In this document: positions 1 to 6,464 of the stretch, in pieces
Position numbering within the stretch: position 1 is the first letter of the stretch
Layout of the letters: every line of letters starts with the position of its first letter
Assembly (NCBI GenBank): GCA_905212395.1
Contig: CAJMEI010000019.1
Coordinates: 1 to 10,548, forward strand
Origin: an uncultured Christensenella sp.
Lineage (GTDB): Bacteria; Bacillota; Clostridia; Christensenellales; Borkfalkiaceae
DNA: 10,548 bases
Direction of reading: 5' to 3'
Made by a program: the position numbers and the translations under genes
Notes under the pieces: generated by a model
Seen by the model: the letters and a program-made list of their open reading frames with translations, nothing else
Told to the model about the DNA's origin: nothing
Databases searched by the model: none

Positions 1-543
1 ATCTATTAAATCATCTTCACTGAATGAATCGGGAATTTTTTGCAAAAGGTCGGGAAGTTCGTCGTCGCCGTCGTCCGCTACACCGTTTAAAGACAACGGC
101 ATTTTAGACGAATCTAACGCAAACGCAATTTCTTCTAGGGACATATCAAACGCCTTAGATAAATCTTCTACCGTGGGTTCGCTACCCTTATCTTTTTTAA
201 AATCTTCGATATAACGGTTGATTTTATACGCTTGATTTTTAATTACGCGCGAAACTTTTATACTCCCGTTGTCCCTTAGATACCTTTTAATTTCGCCCAA
301 TATCATAGGAACGGCGTACGTTGAAAATTTATTATCGAAAGAAAAATCGTAATTATCAATCGCTTTAACAAAACCGATACAACCTAATTGATAAAGGTCG
401 TCGTAATCGACTCCCTTATTTAAAAATCTTTTTGTCAGCGTTTTTATCAATCCCGAATTATTTATCAATAACGTTTCTTTCGCTTGATTGTCGCCACGCT
501 TTGCTTTTGTTAAAAGTTGACTCGTTTCTTCGGAATTTAACAT
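1..543 (-). CDS. sigF: RNA polymerase sporulation sigma factor SigF (3' end outside window)
   Basis: Forespore-specific sigma-70-family factor, the first compartment-specific regulator of sporulation. The frame stays open from the ATG at 543 to the window edge, giving the first 181 codons. The protein starts MLNSEETSQLLTKAKRGDNQ. Region 2 is intact: the core-binding segment (DYDDLYQLGCIGFVKAIDNYD, residues 46-66, shortened here to its key run YDDLYQLGCIGF) and the region 2.4 segment (STYAVPMILGEIKRYLRD, 74-91). Region 3 follows at about 94-145, with an acidic linker after it. Region 4 must lie beyond base 1; the B. subtilis protein is about 255 residues. SigG is a close paralogue, but the position four bases after spoIIAB identifies this as SigF. 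A weak AGG about a dozen bases upstream suggests translation is coupled to spoIIAB. The family identity is seen directly; the SigF assignment rests on context. Confidence 0.93.
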   Translation of the reverse strand, partial: MLNSEETSQLLTKAKRGDNQAKETLLINNSGLIKTLTKRFLNKGVDYDDLYQLGCIGFVKAIDNYDFSFDNKFSTYAVPMILGEIKRYLRDNGSIKVSRVIKNQAYKINRYIEDFKKDKGSEPTVEDLSKAFDMSLEEIAFALDSSKMPLSLNGVADDGDDELPDLLQKIPDSFSEDDLID

Positions 544-547
544 ATTT

Positions 548-973
548 TTATTTACCTATGCTTATTTTCTTAACCAAATATACCGTCGTTCCTTTATTTA
601 TTTCCGATTGAACTTTCATTTCGTCCATAAAAGTCTGCATTATCGTAAACCCTATTCCTGAACGCTCTTTTTCGGATTTAGTAGTATAAAACGGCTCTAG
701 CGCTTGATTTACGTTAGATATTCCCACGCCTTCGTCAGATACGGAAATATGTATTACGTTATCTATTAAATCTGCTTTTAAAGTTACGATACCTAAACTA
801 TCGGGATATCCGTGAACTATTGCGTTAGTTACTGCTTCGCTTACCGCAGTTTTTACGTCCCCAAGCTCGGAAACGCTGGGATTTAACGGCAAAAGCATTG
901 CGGAAATACAACTTCTTGCTAATTGTTCGTTTTCGCTTTTTGAATAAAATTTTATAATTACGCTGTTTTCCAT
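548..973 (-). CDS. spoIIAB: Anti-sigma-F factor and serine kinase SpoIIAB
   Basis: Binds SigF and holds it inactive, and phosphorylates SpoIIAA using ATP. This is a GHKL-fold ATPase/kinase of 141 residues from the chosen start (B. subtilis about 146). Visible motifs are the N-box SEAVTN (45-50, with Glu46 and Asn50), the G1 box DEGVGI (80-85) and the G2 region ERSGIGFTIM (103-112). Arg20, in the LAR segment, aligns with the B. subtilis arginine that contacts SigF and SpoIIAA. The frame also has an upstream ATG at 991 overlapping the spoIIAA stop. I chose the ATG at 973 because GGAG lies six bases before it and because the N-terminus MENSVIIKFY then matches the family length. It sits between spoIIAA (11-base gap) and sigF (4-base gap). 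Confidence 0.95.
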   Translation of the reverse strand: MENSVIIKFYSKSENEQLARSCISAMLLPLNPSVSELGDVKTAVSEAVTNAIVHGYPDSLGIVTLKADLIDNVIHISVSDEGVGISNVNQALEPFYTTKSEKERSGIGFTIMQTFMDEMKVQSEINKGTTVYLVKKISIGK

Positions 974-979
974 ATTTTT

Positions 980-983
980 CTCC
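980..983 (-). promoter_or_regulatory. Ribosome-binding site deciding the spoIIAB start
   Basis: The minus strand reads GGAG, six bases before the ATG at 973. The upstream in-frame ATG at 991 lies before this site and overlaps the spoIIAA stop codon, so the downstream ATG is the better start. Confidence 0.75.
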
Positions 984-984
984 G

Positions 985-1296
985 TTAACATATTTCCGGC
1001 ATTAAACCGGTTAATCCGCTTATTTCGATTACTTTTTGTACGTTTGGTAAAGGTTGTTCTAAATAACTTTTTATTCCTACTTTATTTAATCTTTTGTATC
1101 TACCTATTAAAAGACCTATTCCCGTACTATCCATAAAAGAAAGTTTGGATAAGTTAAATATTACTTTTGATACGTTCATATTTTCGTCAATAATTTTATC
1201 TAGTACCGCTTTTGACTTTTGAGCGGTATACTCGTCCAACTCGCCGTTAAAATAAACGTATAGCACGCCCGATAACAACTGATATTTTATTTCCAT
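985..1296 (-). CDS. spoIIAA: Anti-sigma-F factor antagonist SpoIIAA
   Basis: STAS-domain protein that, when unphosphorylated, displaces SigF from SpoIIAB in the forespore; SpoIIAB inactivates it by phosphorylating one serine, and SpoIIE reactivates it. At 103 residues it is slightly shorter than the B. subtilis protein (117). The phosphorylation loop MDSTGIGLL is present, with Ser57 matching Ser58 of B. subtilis. The core strands (GVLYVYFNGELD and VSKVIFNLSKLSFMD) fit the STAS fold. AGGA lies seven to eight bases before the ATG at 1296. It is the first gene of spoIIAA-spoIIAB-sigF. In B. subtilis this operon receives read-through from dacF; here an apparent terminator stands between them. A possible TATAAT lies at 1319-1324. 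Confidence 0.95.
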   Translation of the reverse strand: MEIKYQLLSGVLYVYFNGELDEYTAQKSKAVLDKIIDENMNVSKVIFNLSKLSFMDSTGIGLLIGRYKRLNKVGIKSYLEQPLPNVQKVIEISGLTGLMPEIC

Positions 1297-1318
1297 ACAT
1301 TATTCCTTTTTTGTTTTA

Positions 1319-1324
1319 ATTATA
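1319..1324 (-). promoter_or_regulatory. spoIIAA: Possible -10 element for the spoIIA operon
   Basis: A perfect TATAAT on the minus strand lies 22 bases upstream of the spoIIAA start. No TTGACA-like hexamer stands 16-18 bases before it (the bases there read AGAATT), and in this AT-rich gap a chance match is quite possible. I found no convincing sigma-H promoter (AGGA... GAAT), which drives this operon in other spore formers. Confidence 0.25.
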
Positions 1325-1326
1325 AT

Positions 1327-1366
1327 AAAAAAAATGCAACGAATTCTAAAAGAATTTGTCGCATTT
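1327..1366 (-). terminator. Rho-independent terminator after dacF
   Basis: On the minus strand, 1366-1351 pairs with 1347-1332 over 16 positions with one G-U wobble and one A-C mismatch, closing a three-base loop. The 3' arm runs directly into a tract of eight T residues (1334-1327). It starts 17 bases after the dacF stop codon. The wobble only works on the minus strand, which fits termination of dacF transcripts. It would limit read-through into spoIIAA. Confidence 0.78.
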
Positions 1367-1382
1367 AGTCAAATTTTGTTTT

Positions 1383-2552
1383 TTATTTTGTCCAGTTGTT
1401 TGCAATTTCCTTAACGTTATCGAAATAAGTTTTTTTACTTATATTTTCACCGGCTACAACTTCTACCTCGTCATACTTGACGTTATTGACAAAAACGGTA
1501 ACCTTTCCGAGAATTTGACCTTGTTTAACGGGAGCTTTTATTTCCTTACAAAGTTCGTAATTTAATTCGAAATCCGTTTTTTCGTTTTTCTTGCCGAAAA
1601 TATAACAGTTTTCTTTTGCGATAAGTTTAACGTTTTCTTGCTTTCCGCCTTTAACTTTTACGTTTTTTTCAATTTCTTCACCGCGTTCGAATACACATTT
1701 TTCCGAATAATTAGAGAAAGCGTAGTTAAACATCGAGCTTACTCCGTTAAACCTTTCTTTACTGTTTTCCCCGCCTATCACAACCGAAATTAATCTCATA
1801 GCTCCGCGTTTTGCCGTTGCGGATAAACAAAAGCCCGCTTCTCCAGTAAAGCCTGTTTTTCCGCCGTCGCACCCTTCGTAAAAGCGAACGAGCTTATTAG
1901 TGTTGGATATTTCCGTAACGTTTCCAGACGGGTGTTTTATTTCGTCCATCCAAATTTTACTGTAATTAAAATATTGTTTATGAGTACATAACTCTTTTAA
2001 TAAATTGGCAACGTCTTTTGCGGACGAATATTGCGTAGGTTTGGTCAACCCCGTAGAATTAGAATATAAAGTGTCGTTTAAATTTAACTCTTTTGCCCTA
2101 TTATTCATTTCTTCAACGGCGTTTTCTTCACTGCCGTATAATCTTTCGCACAACGCTACCGTTGCGTCGTTAGCGGAAGCTACTATTACGGATTTTACCA
2201 AATCCGAACATAAATACTCTCCGCCAGCTTCTAAAAATACTTGCGAACCACCCATTCCGCTAGCCGTTTTACTTACCGTAATTTTTTCATCCAACGACAA
2301 ATTGTTATTGTCTACGTTTTCAAAGGTAAGCAGTAACGCCATAAGTTTCGTCATACTCGCAATAGGTAGTCTTGCGTTTTCGTTTTTAGCGTAAATTATA
2401 CTTCCGCTATTATAGTCCATAATTATAGCCGACTTACCTTTTACGTTTAAGCCGTTTTCCGCATTAACCGTTTTTACCGCCGTGAATTTTATATTAAAAG
2501 CAAAAATGCTTATAACTATAAGCGATAAAATCGAAATAAATTTCTTTTTCAT
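1383..2552 (-). CDS. dacF: Sporulation D-alanyl-D-alanine carboxypeptidase DacF
   Basis: Low-molecular-weight penicillin-binding protein (peptidase family S11) that trims the terminal D-Ala from peptidoglycan stem peptides; DacF acts in the forespore and helps set cross-linking of spore peptidoglycan. Of 389 residues, the first ~31 form a Sec signal peptide (KKK, hydrophobic core, cleavage near VNA-EN). All three active-site motifs are visible: SMTK (Ser66 nucleophile, Lys69), SAN (126-128) and KTG (232-234). A C-terminal PBP5-type beta domain spans about 290-380. AGGAG lies six bases before the ATG at 2552. Adjacency to spoIIA supports dacF over a vegetative dacA/dacB paralogue, though the motifs alone would not decide. 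A heptamer AATACTA at 2585-2591 resembles a sigma-F/G -10 element but has no matching -35 at normal spacing. Confidence 0.93.
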   Translation of the reverse strand: MKKKFISILSLIVISIFAFNIKFTAVKTVNAENGLNVKGKSAIIMDYNSGSIIYAKNENARLPIASMTKLMALLLTFENVDNNNLSLDEKITVSKTASGMGGSQVFLEAGGEYLCSDLVKSVIVASANDATVALCERLYGSEENAVEEMNNRAKELNLNDTLYSNSTGLTKPTQYSSAKDVANLLKELCTHKQYFNYSKIWMDEIKHPSGNVTEISNTNKLVRFYEGCDGGKTGFTGEAGFCLSATAKRGAMRLISVVIGGENSKERFNGVSSMFNYAFSNYSEKCVFERGEEIEKNVKVKGGKQENVKLIAKENCYIFGKKNEKTDFELNYELCKEIKAPVKQGQILGKVTVFVNNVKYDEVEVVAGENISKKTYFDNVKEIANNWTK

Positions 2553-2606
2553 AACTACTCCTATTTATTTTATAAAAGTAGTTTTAGTATTTTTTAAAAA
2601 ATTATT

Positions 2607-3200
2607 CTAAAAATACAAATTCAACGGACGGAAAAAGATTACGAGTATTATAAGTTCGTAAAACGCGCCGAAAAGTGCAATTAAAAATCCTATTAAAAAA
2701 AATCTAAAATAATTATAAGAACAATATCCTTTCTGCCTTTTTAAACGCATATCGTAAACTATACAACTTGCGTATAATAGCCCGAAAGTTACGATTAAGT
2801 TTTGCATTACTACGATAAATATGTAAATTATTATTCCGTGAACCGAATAAATTTGAAAAAATAGAAAAAAAACGTTTCCTAAAACCAATCCCCTATAAAA
2901 AAACATAATTATCGTGAAACAAGACGTAAAAACAGTGCAACACAATATCCATAATAATAAAAAGTAAAATAGATTATTGAAAATTCTTGTAAAAGTCAGC
3001 TTTATAGGATTAGAATACAAACCTATTATCATCGTGTGATAATTATTTACGATTACGAATAAATCGGTAAACTGAGTTAGCCCTTTCCCGAAAATTATAC
3101 CCAGAACGATTCCTAAAACGTACGCGCAAATAAACAGTACGTTCAGAATAGGATTAAACCAAAAACATTTAAAAAATCTTTTTATATATTTTCGGAACAT
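2607..3200 (-). CDS. spoIIM: Stage II sporulation membrane protein SpoIIM
   Basis: Integral membrane protein of the SpoIID-SpoIIM-SpoIIP engulfment machine of the mother cell, where SpoIIM localises the peptidoglycan hydrolases to the septum. The 197-residue protein is extremely hydrophobic, with about five membrane segments (near 18-38, 78-100, 103-118, 120-149 and 167-190) and a basic N-terminus. Sequence features shared with the SpoIIM (DUF95) family are FYRGLVLG (101-108, matching the KGVVVG type motif), MQNL (132-135) and a conserved Glu182 in the last membrane segment. It is a little shorter than the B. subtilis protein (about 214). Similarity is modest, so the name leans partly on position between spoIVB and dacF. 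The only ATG near the N-terminus is at 3200; the next methionine is residue 57. Its GAGG ribosome-binding site lies inside a hairpin that ends one base before the start. Confidence 0.8.
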   Translation of the reverse strand: MFRKYIKRFFKCFWFNPILNVLFICAYVLGIVLGIIFGKGLTQFTDLFVIVNNYHTMIIGLYSNPIKLTFTRIFNNLFYFLLLWILCCTVFTSCFTIIMFFYRGLVLGNVFFLFFQIYSVHGIIIYIFIVVMQNLIVTFGLLYASCIVYDMRLKRQKGYCSYNYFRFFLIGFLIALFGAFYELIILVIFFRPLNLYF

Positions 3201-3235
3201 AAAAAGTACCTCATATTAAATTATGAGATACTTTT
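3201..3235 (-). promoter_or_regulatory. spoIIM: Hairpin enclosing the spoIIM ribosome-binding site
   Basis: On the minus strand 3235-3222 pairs with 3215-3202 over 14 positions with one G-U wobble, around a six-base loop. The 3' arm contains the GAGG Shine-Dalgarno sequence (3212-3209) and ends one base before the ATG. The wobble requires a minus-strand transcript. It may repress translation of read-through transcripts, or be part of a terminator for the upstream unit, since the 3' arm ends in five T residues. A weak sigma-E-like pair (GAATAAA at 3246-3240, 14-base spacer, CATAATTT at 3225-3218) overlaps it. Confidence 0.6.
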
Positions 3236-3254
3236 ATTTTTTATTCTTTTTTAA

Positions 3255-3302
3255 CAAAATGAAAAGCGTTTATAAAACTAAAATTTTTATTTTATCGCTT
3301 TT
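3255..3302 (-). terminator. Probable terminator after spoIVB
   Basis: On the minus strand AAAAGCG (3302-3296) pairs with CGCTTTT (3268-3262), and ATAAAA (3295-3290) with TTTTAT (3277-3272), leaving a three-base bulge. The stem is followed by a broken T tract (TTTTCATTTTG). It begins four bases after the spoIVB stop codon. The stem is AT-rich with one G-C cluster, so its strength is uncertain. Confidence 0.5.
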
Positions 3303-3306
3303 AAAA

Positions 3307-4305
3307 TTACTCGTTTATCATATTTTGAATGGAAATTCCGTATCCCCTTTGGGCGTCCCCTACGAAAACGTGAGTAATTGCGCCAACAAGTTTACCGTTT
3401 TGCACGATAGGACTACCGCTCATTCCCTGAACGATTCCGCCCGTAACTTCTAAAAGTTCTTTATCGGTTATTTTTATAACGAAATTTTTATTAGCCTTAT
3501 TTAAGTCGGCTTTCACGATAGAAATAGAATATTCCTTAACTTCCGTGCCGTTTACGCAAGAAAAAATACTTGCCTTACCGGGCTTAGCCTTATCTATTTC
3601 AATGGGTTTTTGAGTTGATTTTATAGGCGAGGACAATTCGCCTCTTAACCCCGTTTTGGTGTTGGCCGTAATTTTACCTATTTCGTCCGTAGGCGAAAAT
3701 ACGCCTTTAAGCTCCCCTGTAAAACCACGAGCACCTTTAACAACGCCTACAATCATACAAGAAAAAGCTTTTCCGCCCGAAATAGAAAATATTTCTCCGT
3801 TTTCGGTAGAAATTGAATGTCCTAACGCGGAAAAAGTATTTTTAGTATAGTAAGTTATAGTGCCTATACCCGTAATTGCGTCCCTAACGATTAAACCGAG
3901 TTTATATTTTCCGTTTAAATCTTTTGCGGGTACAACGTCTTTTAAAAGAATTTTACCTTCTCTTTTAATTTTTATTTTTAAATCGTTACCGTTTTCGTAA
4001 ACTAATTTTTCCAAAGAAAGTCCGTCCGTTACGTCTTTTCCGTTTATAGATAAAATTACGTCTCCTACGCGTATATCGGCGTTTTTACAAGGGCTAACGG
4101 TACCGTTTTCACACAAAACGTCCGTTACCGACAAAACGTCCACGCCTTTTTCGTTAAGAACAAAACCTGCCGTTTGTCCGCCTAAATAATATAAAGTTTG
4201 CTCTGCTTTAACGGTTCTTTTTTGAGTAAAAGAAAAAAATACCGATAAAACGATAGTTAAAATCAGTATTTTTTTTAAAACTTTTTTAAAATTTATCGTA
4301 CTCAT
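3307..4305 (-). CDS. spoIVB: SpoIVB serine peptidase
   Basis: Peptidase of family S55, made in the forespore and secreted into the intermembrane space, where it cleaves SpoIVFA to trigger sigma-K processing in the mother cell. Of 332 residues (B. subtilis 426), 11-27 form a hydrophobic anchor/signal segment after a lysine-rich N-terminus. A PDZ domain spans about 45-120 (AGFVLNEKGVDVLSV, IRVGDVILSING). The peptidase domain carries the expected triad: His163 in SALGHSI, Asp281 in KITDKELLEV and Ser296 in VQGMSGSPI. The Asp-Ser spacing of 15 equals that of the B. subtilis enzyme. There is no good Shine-Dalgarno before the ATG at 4305; a sporulation-type promoter lies immediately upstream. It follows recN as in other spore formers, but spo0A, the usual next gene, is absent. 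Confidence 0.95.
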   Translation of the reverse strand: MSTINFKKVLKKILILTIVLSVFFSFTQKRTVKAEQTLYYLGGQTAGFVLNEKGVDVLSVTDVLCENGTVSPCKNADIRVGDVILSINGKDVTDGLSLEKLVYENGNDLKIKIKREGKILLKDVVPAKDLNGKYKLGLIVRDAITGIGTITYYTKNTFSALGHSISTENGEIFSISGGKAFSCMIVGVVKGARGFTGELKGVFSPTDEIGKITANTKTGLRGELSSPIKSTQKPIEIDKAKPGKASIFSCVNGTEVKEYSISIVKADLNKANKNFVIKITDKELLEVTGGIVQGMSGSPIVQNGKLVGAITHVFVGDAQRGYGISIQNMINE

Positions 4306-4310
4306 AAACT

Positions 4311-4340
4311 TGTTATGCGTAAAATTTAAAAAATTATTCG
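4311..4340 (-). promoter_or_regulatory. spoIVB: Candidate forespore (sigma-F/sigma-G type) promoter of spoIVB
   Basis: On the minus strand CGAATA (4340-4335) and CATAACA (4317-4311) are separated by 17 bases. This resembles the sigma-G pattern TGAATA - 17/18 - CATnnTA, with one mismatch in each element. SpoIVB is under sigma-G, and weakly sigma-F, control in B. subtilis, so the match is biologically sensible. The -10 element ends five bases before the start codon, which would give a transcript with almost no leader. Confidence 0.4.
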
Positions 4341-4344
4341 TATT

Positions 4345-6030
4345 TTATTTTTTTATTGAATTTTTATAGTCGGTTGCCTGTTTTATCATATTTTCGGCGT
4401 GAGTTTTAGCAATTTCGCTGTCGTTTTGTCCCCCGACCAGTCTAATAATTTCGTTAATTTTTCCGTTATAATCCAAAGCTTTAATAGTAGAATAAGTTTT
4501 TGTTTCGTTTTCGAACTTATAAATTAAAAAGGAAGTATCGCTCATGGCGGTCATAATTGCAAGGTGAGAAATTGCAATAATTTGTTTATGTAAGGCAATT
4601 TCCGCAAACTTTTTAGCCATTGTTAAAGCTACTTGTCCGCTTATTCCCGCGTCTATTTCGTCGAAAATATATGTTGAAATTCCGTTCATAGCAGATATTT
4701 CGCTCTTTAATGCGAGCATAAACCTACTCATTTCGCCACCGCTTATAGTTTTTGCCATATTTTTTAACGGTTCGCCCTTATTTGCAGAAAACATAAACTC
4801 TATCTCATCCCTACCGTTTAAAGATAAGCTATCTTGTTTTTCGGTAAAGTTTATTTCAAACGTTGCGCTTTGCATTGCGAGAGTTTTTAAAGATTCCGTT
4901 ACGCTTTTGCAAAATTTTAAGGCGTATTTTTTTCTGCAATTAGTAATTTCGGCGTATATTTCGTTCAATTCTTTTTCTAGTTTTATTTTGTCGGAATTTA
5001 ATTTTTCCACGATTTCGGCACTGTTTACTATTTCTTCTACTTCGCGTTGAGCGCTTTTTAAAAATTCTTGTACGGCTTCGTAGCTACCGCCGTATTTTCG
5101 TTTTAAATCTCTTATTTCGTCGAGCCTTTTCTCAATTTCGTCGGCTTTTTGCTCCGAATAATCTAGTCCGTCTAACAAATCTTTAACGGCGTAAGTTTGC
5201 TCGTTTAATATAGAAATAGCGTTTTCAAGCCCGTCGTATATTTGAGAATATTTATCCCCAAACGAGAGTAATTGCAAAATTCTTCTACCCGCCGATACTA
5301 TTGCGTCTACACCCTTATCTTCTCCGCTAAGTAAAGAATACGCCTCCCCGAGCGAATCCGCGATTTTTTCGGCGTTTACGATAATTTTTCTCTCTTCGAG
5401 TAAATTTTCTTCTTCGCCATTACGCATATCGACTTTTTCTATTTCTTCTATTTGATATTTTAATATGTCTAAACGCCTTTCCCCGTCGGAATTAGCCGAT
5501 AAACGCTTTAATTCGCTTAAAGTTTTTTTCATTTGCGTTACGGGACAAACTAAACGCTGTTTTAAATCCGACAACTCTTGTCCGCAATATTTATCTAAAA
5601 CCGACAGTTGATTTTCTTTATCTAGAAGAGAATAATGCTCGCTTTGTCCGTGAACGTCCACTAAGCAAGAAGTTATTTTTTTTAACATTCCGCCCGTAAC
5701 GGTTTCACCGTTGACTTTTATAGAGCTTTTACCGTCTACAGTAAATTTTCTTTTAACGATTAACTCGTCGTCGAATTCGATATCGAAATCGTTTAAAACA
5801 TGTTTAACTTCATCGTTATCCACGCTAAAATTAACGGTAACCAAACATTCTTGCGAACCGAACCTTATGCAAGACTTGTCCGCTTTTGCCCCCAAAGCAA
5901 AATTTATTGCGTCTATAATTATAGATTTTCCGCTTCCTGTTTCGCCGGATAAAACGTTTAATCCGTTGTTAAATTCTATTTCGGTATTGTCAATCAGCGC
6001 AAAATTTTTAATTGAAATTTTTTGAATCAT
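4345..6030 (-). CDS. recN: DNA repair protein RecN
   Basis: SMC-like ATPase that gathers at double-strand breaks and promotes recombinational repair. At 561 residues it has the normal family length. The N-terminal half-ATPase has Walker A GETGSGKS (29-36). The middle (about 150-370) is rich in charged heptad-like sequence, as expected for the short coiled coil. The C-terminal half has the ABC signature SGGEMSR (430-436), Walker B TYIFDEIDAG (with Asp457 and Glu458) and the switch histidine in ISHLA (His489). The ATG at 6030 overlaps the argR stop codon as ATGA and has no clear Shine-Dalgarno, so translation probably depends on argR. The argR-recN pair is a classic Firmicutes arrangement. Confidence 0.97.
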   Translation of the reverse strand: MIQKISIKNFALIDNTEIEFNNGLNVLSGETGSGKSIIIDAINFALGAKADKSCIRFGSQECLVTVNFSVDNDEVKHVLNDFDIEFDDELIVKRKFTVDGKSSIKVNGETVTGGMLKKITSCLVDVHGQSEHYSLLDKENQLSVLDKYCGQELSDLKQRLVCPVTQMKKTLSELKRLSANSDGERRLDILKYQIEEIEKVDMRNGEEENLLEERKIIVNAEKIADSLGEAYSLLSGEDKGVDAIVSAGRRILQLLSFGDKYSQIYDGLENAISILNEQTYAVKDLLDGLDYSEQKADEIEKRLDEIRDLKRKYGGSYEAVQEFLKSAQREVEEIVNSAEIVEKLNSDKIKLEKELNEIYAEITNCRKKYALKFCKSVTESLKTLAMQSATFEINFTEKQDSLSLNGRDEIEFMFSANKGEPLKNMAKTISGGEMSRFMLALKSEISAMNGISTYIFDEIDAGISGQVALTMAKKFAEIALHKQIIAISHLAIMTAMSDTSFLIYKFENETKTYSTIKALDYNGKINEIIRLVGGQNDSEIAKTHAENMIKQATDYKNSIKK

Positions 6031-6464
6031 AACAATATTTCGTCTAGCTTTTGCTTAACGCTCCCCGCCGTTTCGTTATTTTCGGCAATTATTAAAAGGT
6101 TATCGTCGCCAGCTAACGTTCCCAAAATCCCGTCTATAAGTTGTTTATCTATAAAAGACGCTACCGCGTTTGCGTTTCCTTCGTGAGTTTTTACAACTAT
6201 TAGATTTTGAGCGAGCTTTATAGATACGACCGCGTTTTTGTATACGTTATTTTCGTTAAAACTTTCGAAGTTTACGGCGTATCTGTATTTTTTTTGTTTT
6301 CCGCTTGTTTTTACGATATTCAAATCTTTTATATCCCTTGAAATCGTCGCTTGCGTTACGTTTAAGCCAAGCAAGTTTAATTTATCCACAAGGTCGTTTT
6401 GCGTATCAAACTCGTTTTCTTCTATAATTTTTAGCAAAATTTCTTGTCTTTCAGATTTTTTCAT
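6027..6464 (-). CDS. argR: Arginine repressor ArgR/AhrC
   Basis: Hexameric arginine-sensing regulator that represses arginine biosynthesis and activates catabolism. From the chosen ATG it is 145 residues. An N-terminal winged helix-turn-helix is seen with the recognition helix TQATISRDIKDL (37-48; Ser42 and Arg43 typical). The C-terminal trimerisation and arginine-binding domain has VKTHEGNANAVASFID (91-106) and GTLAGDDNLLII (115-126), whose Asp pair binds arginine in the family. A TTG six bases further upstream (6470) could extend it by two residues, but AGGGTGA is spaced correctly only for the ATG at 6464. It overlaps the end of nadK by 14 bases. No arginine genes and no recognisable ARG box are in the window, so its targets are elsewhere. 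Confidence 0.95.
   Translation of the reverse strand: MKKSERQEILLKIIEENEFDTQNDLVDKLNLLGLNVTQATISRDIKDLNIVKTSGKQKKYRYAVNFESFNENNVYKNAVVSIKLAQNLIVVKTHEGNANAVASFIDKQLIDGILGTLAGDDNLLIIAENNETAGSVKQKLDEILL

Noticed and set aside
974..991. Longer SpoIIAB starting at the ATG at 991
   Set aside because: It overlaps the spoIIAA stop, adds six residues with no family counterpart, and precedes the GGAG that serves the ATG at 973.
1357..1363. Spo0A box-like TGTCGCA on the plus strand upstream of spoIIAA
   Set aside because: It has one mismatch to TGTCGAA and lies within the stem of the dacF terminator, which explains the sequence without a binding site.
2582..2606. AT palindrome (ATTTTTTAAAAAAT) between spoIIM and dacF as a terminator
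   Set aside because: It has no G-C pairs and no loop, so a stable hairpin is unlikely in such AT-rich sequence.
3202..3250. Plus-strand terminator: the same hairpin is followed by a T-rich run on the plus strand
   Set aside because: No plus-strand gene lies upstream to terminate, and the G-U wobble pairs only in a minus-strand transcript.
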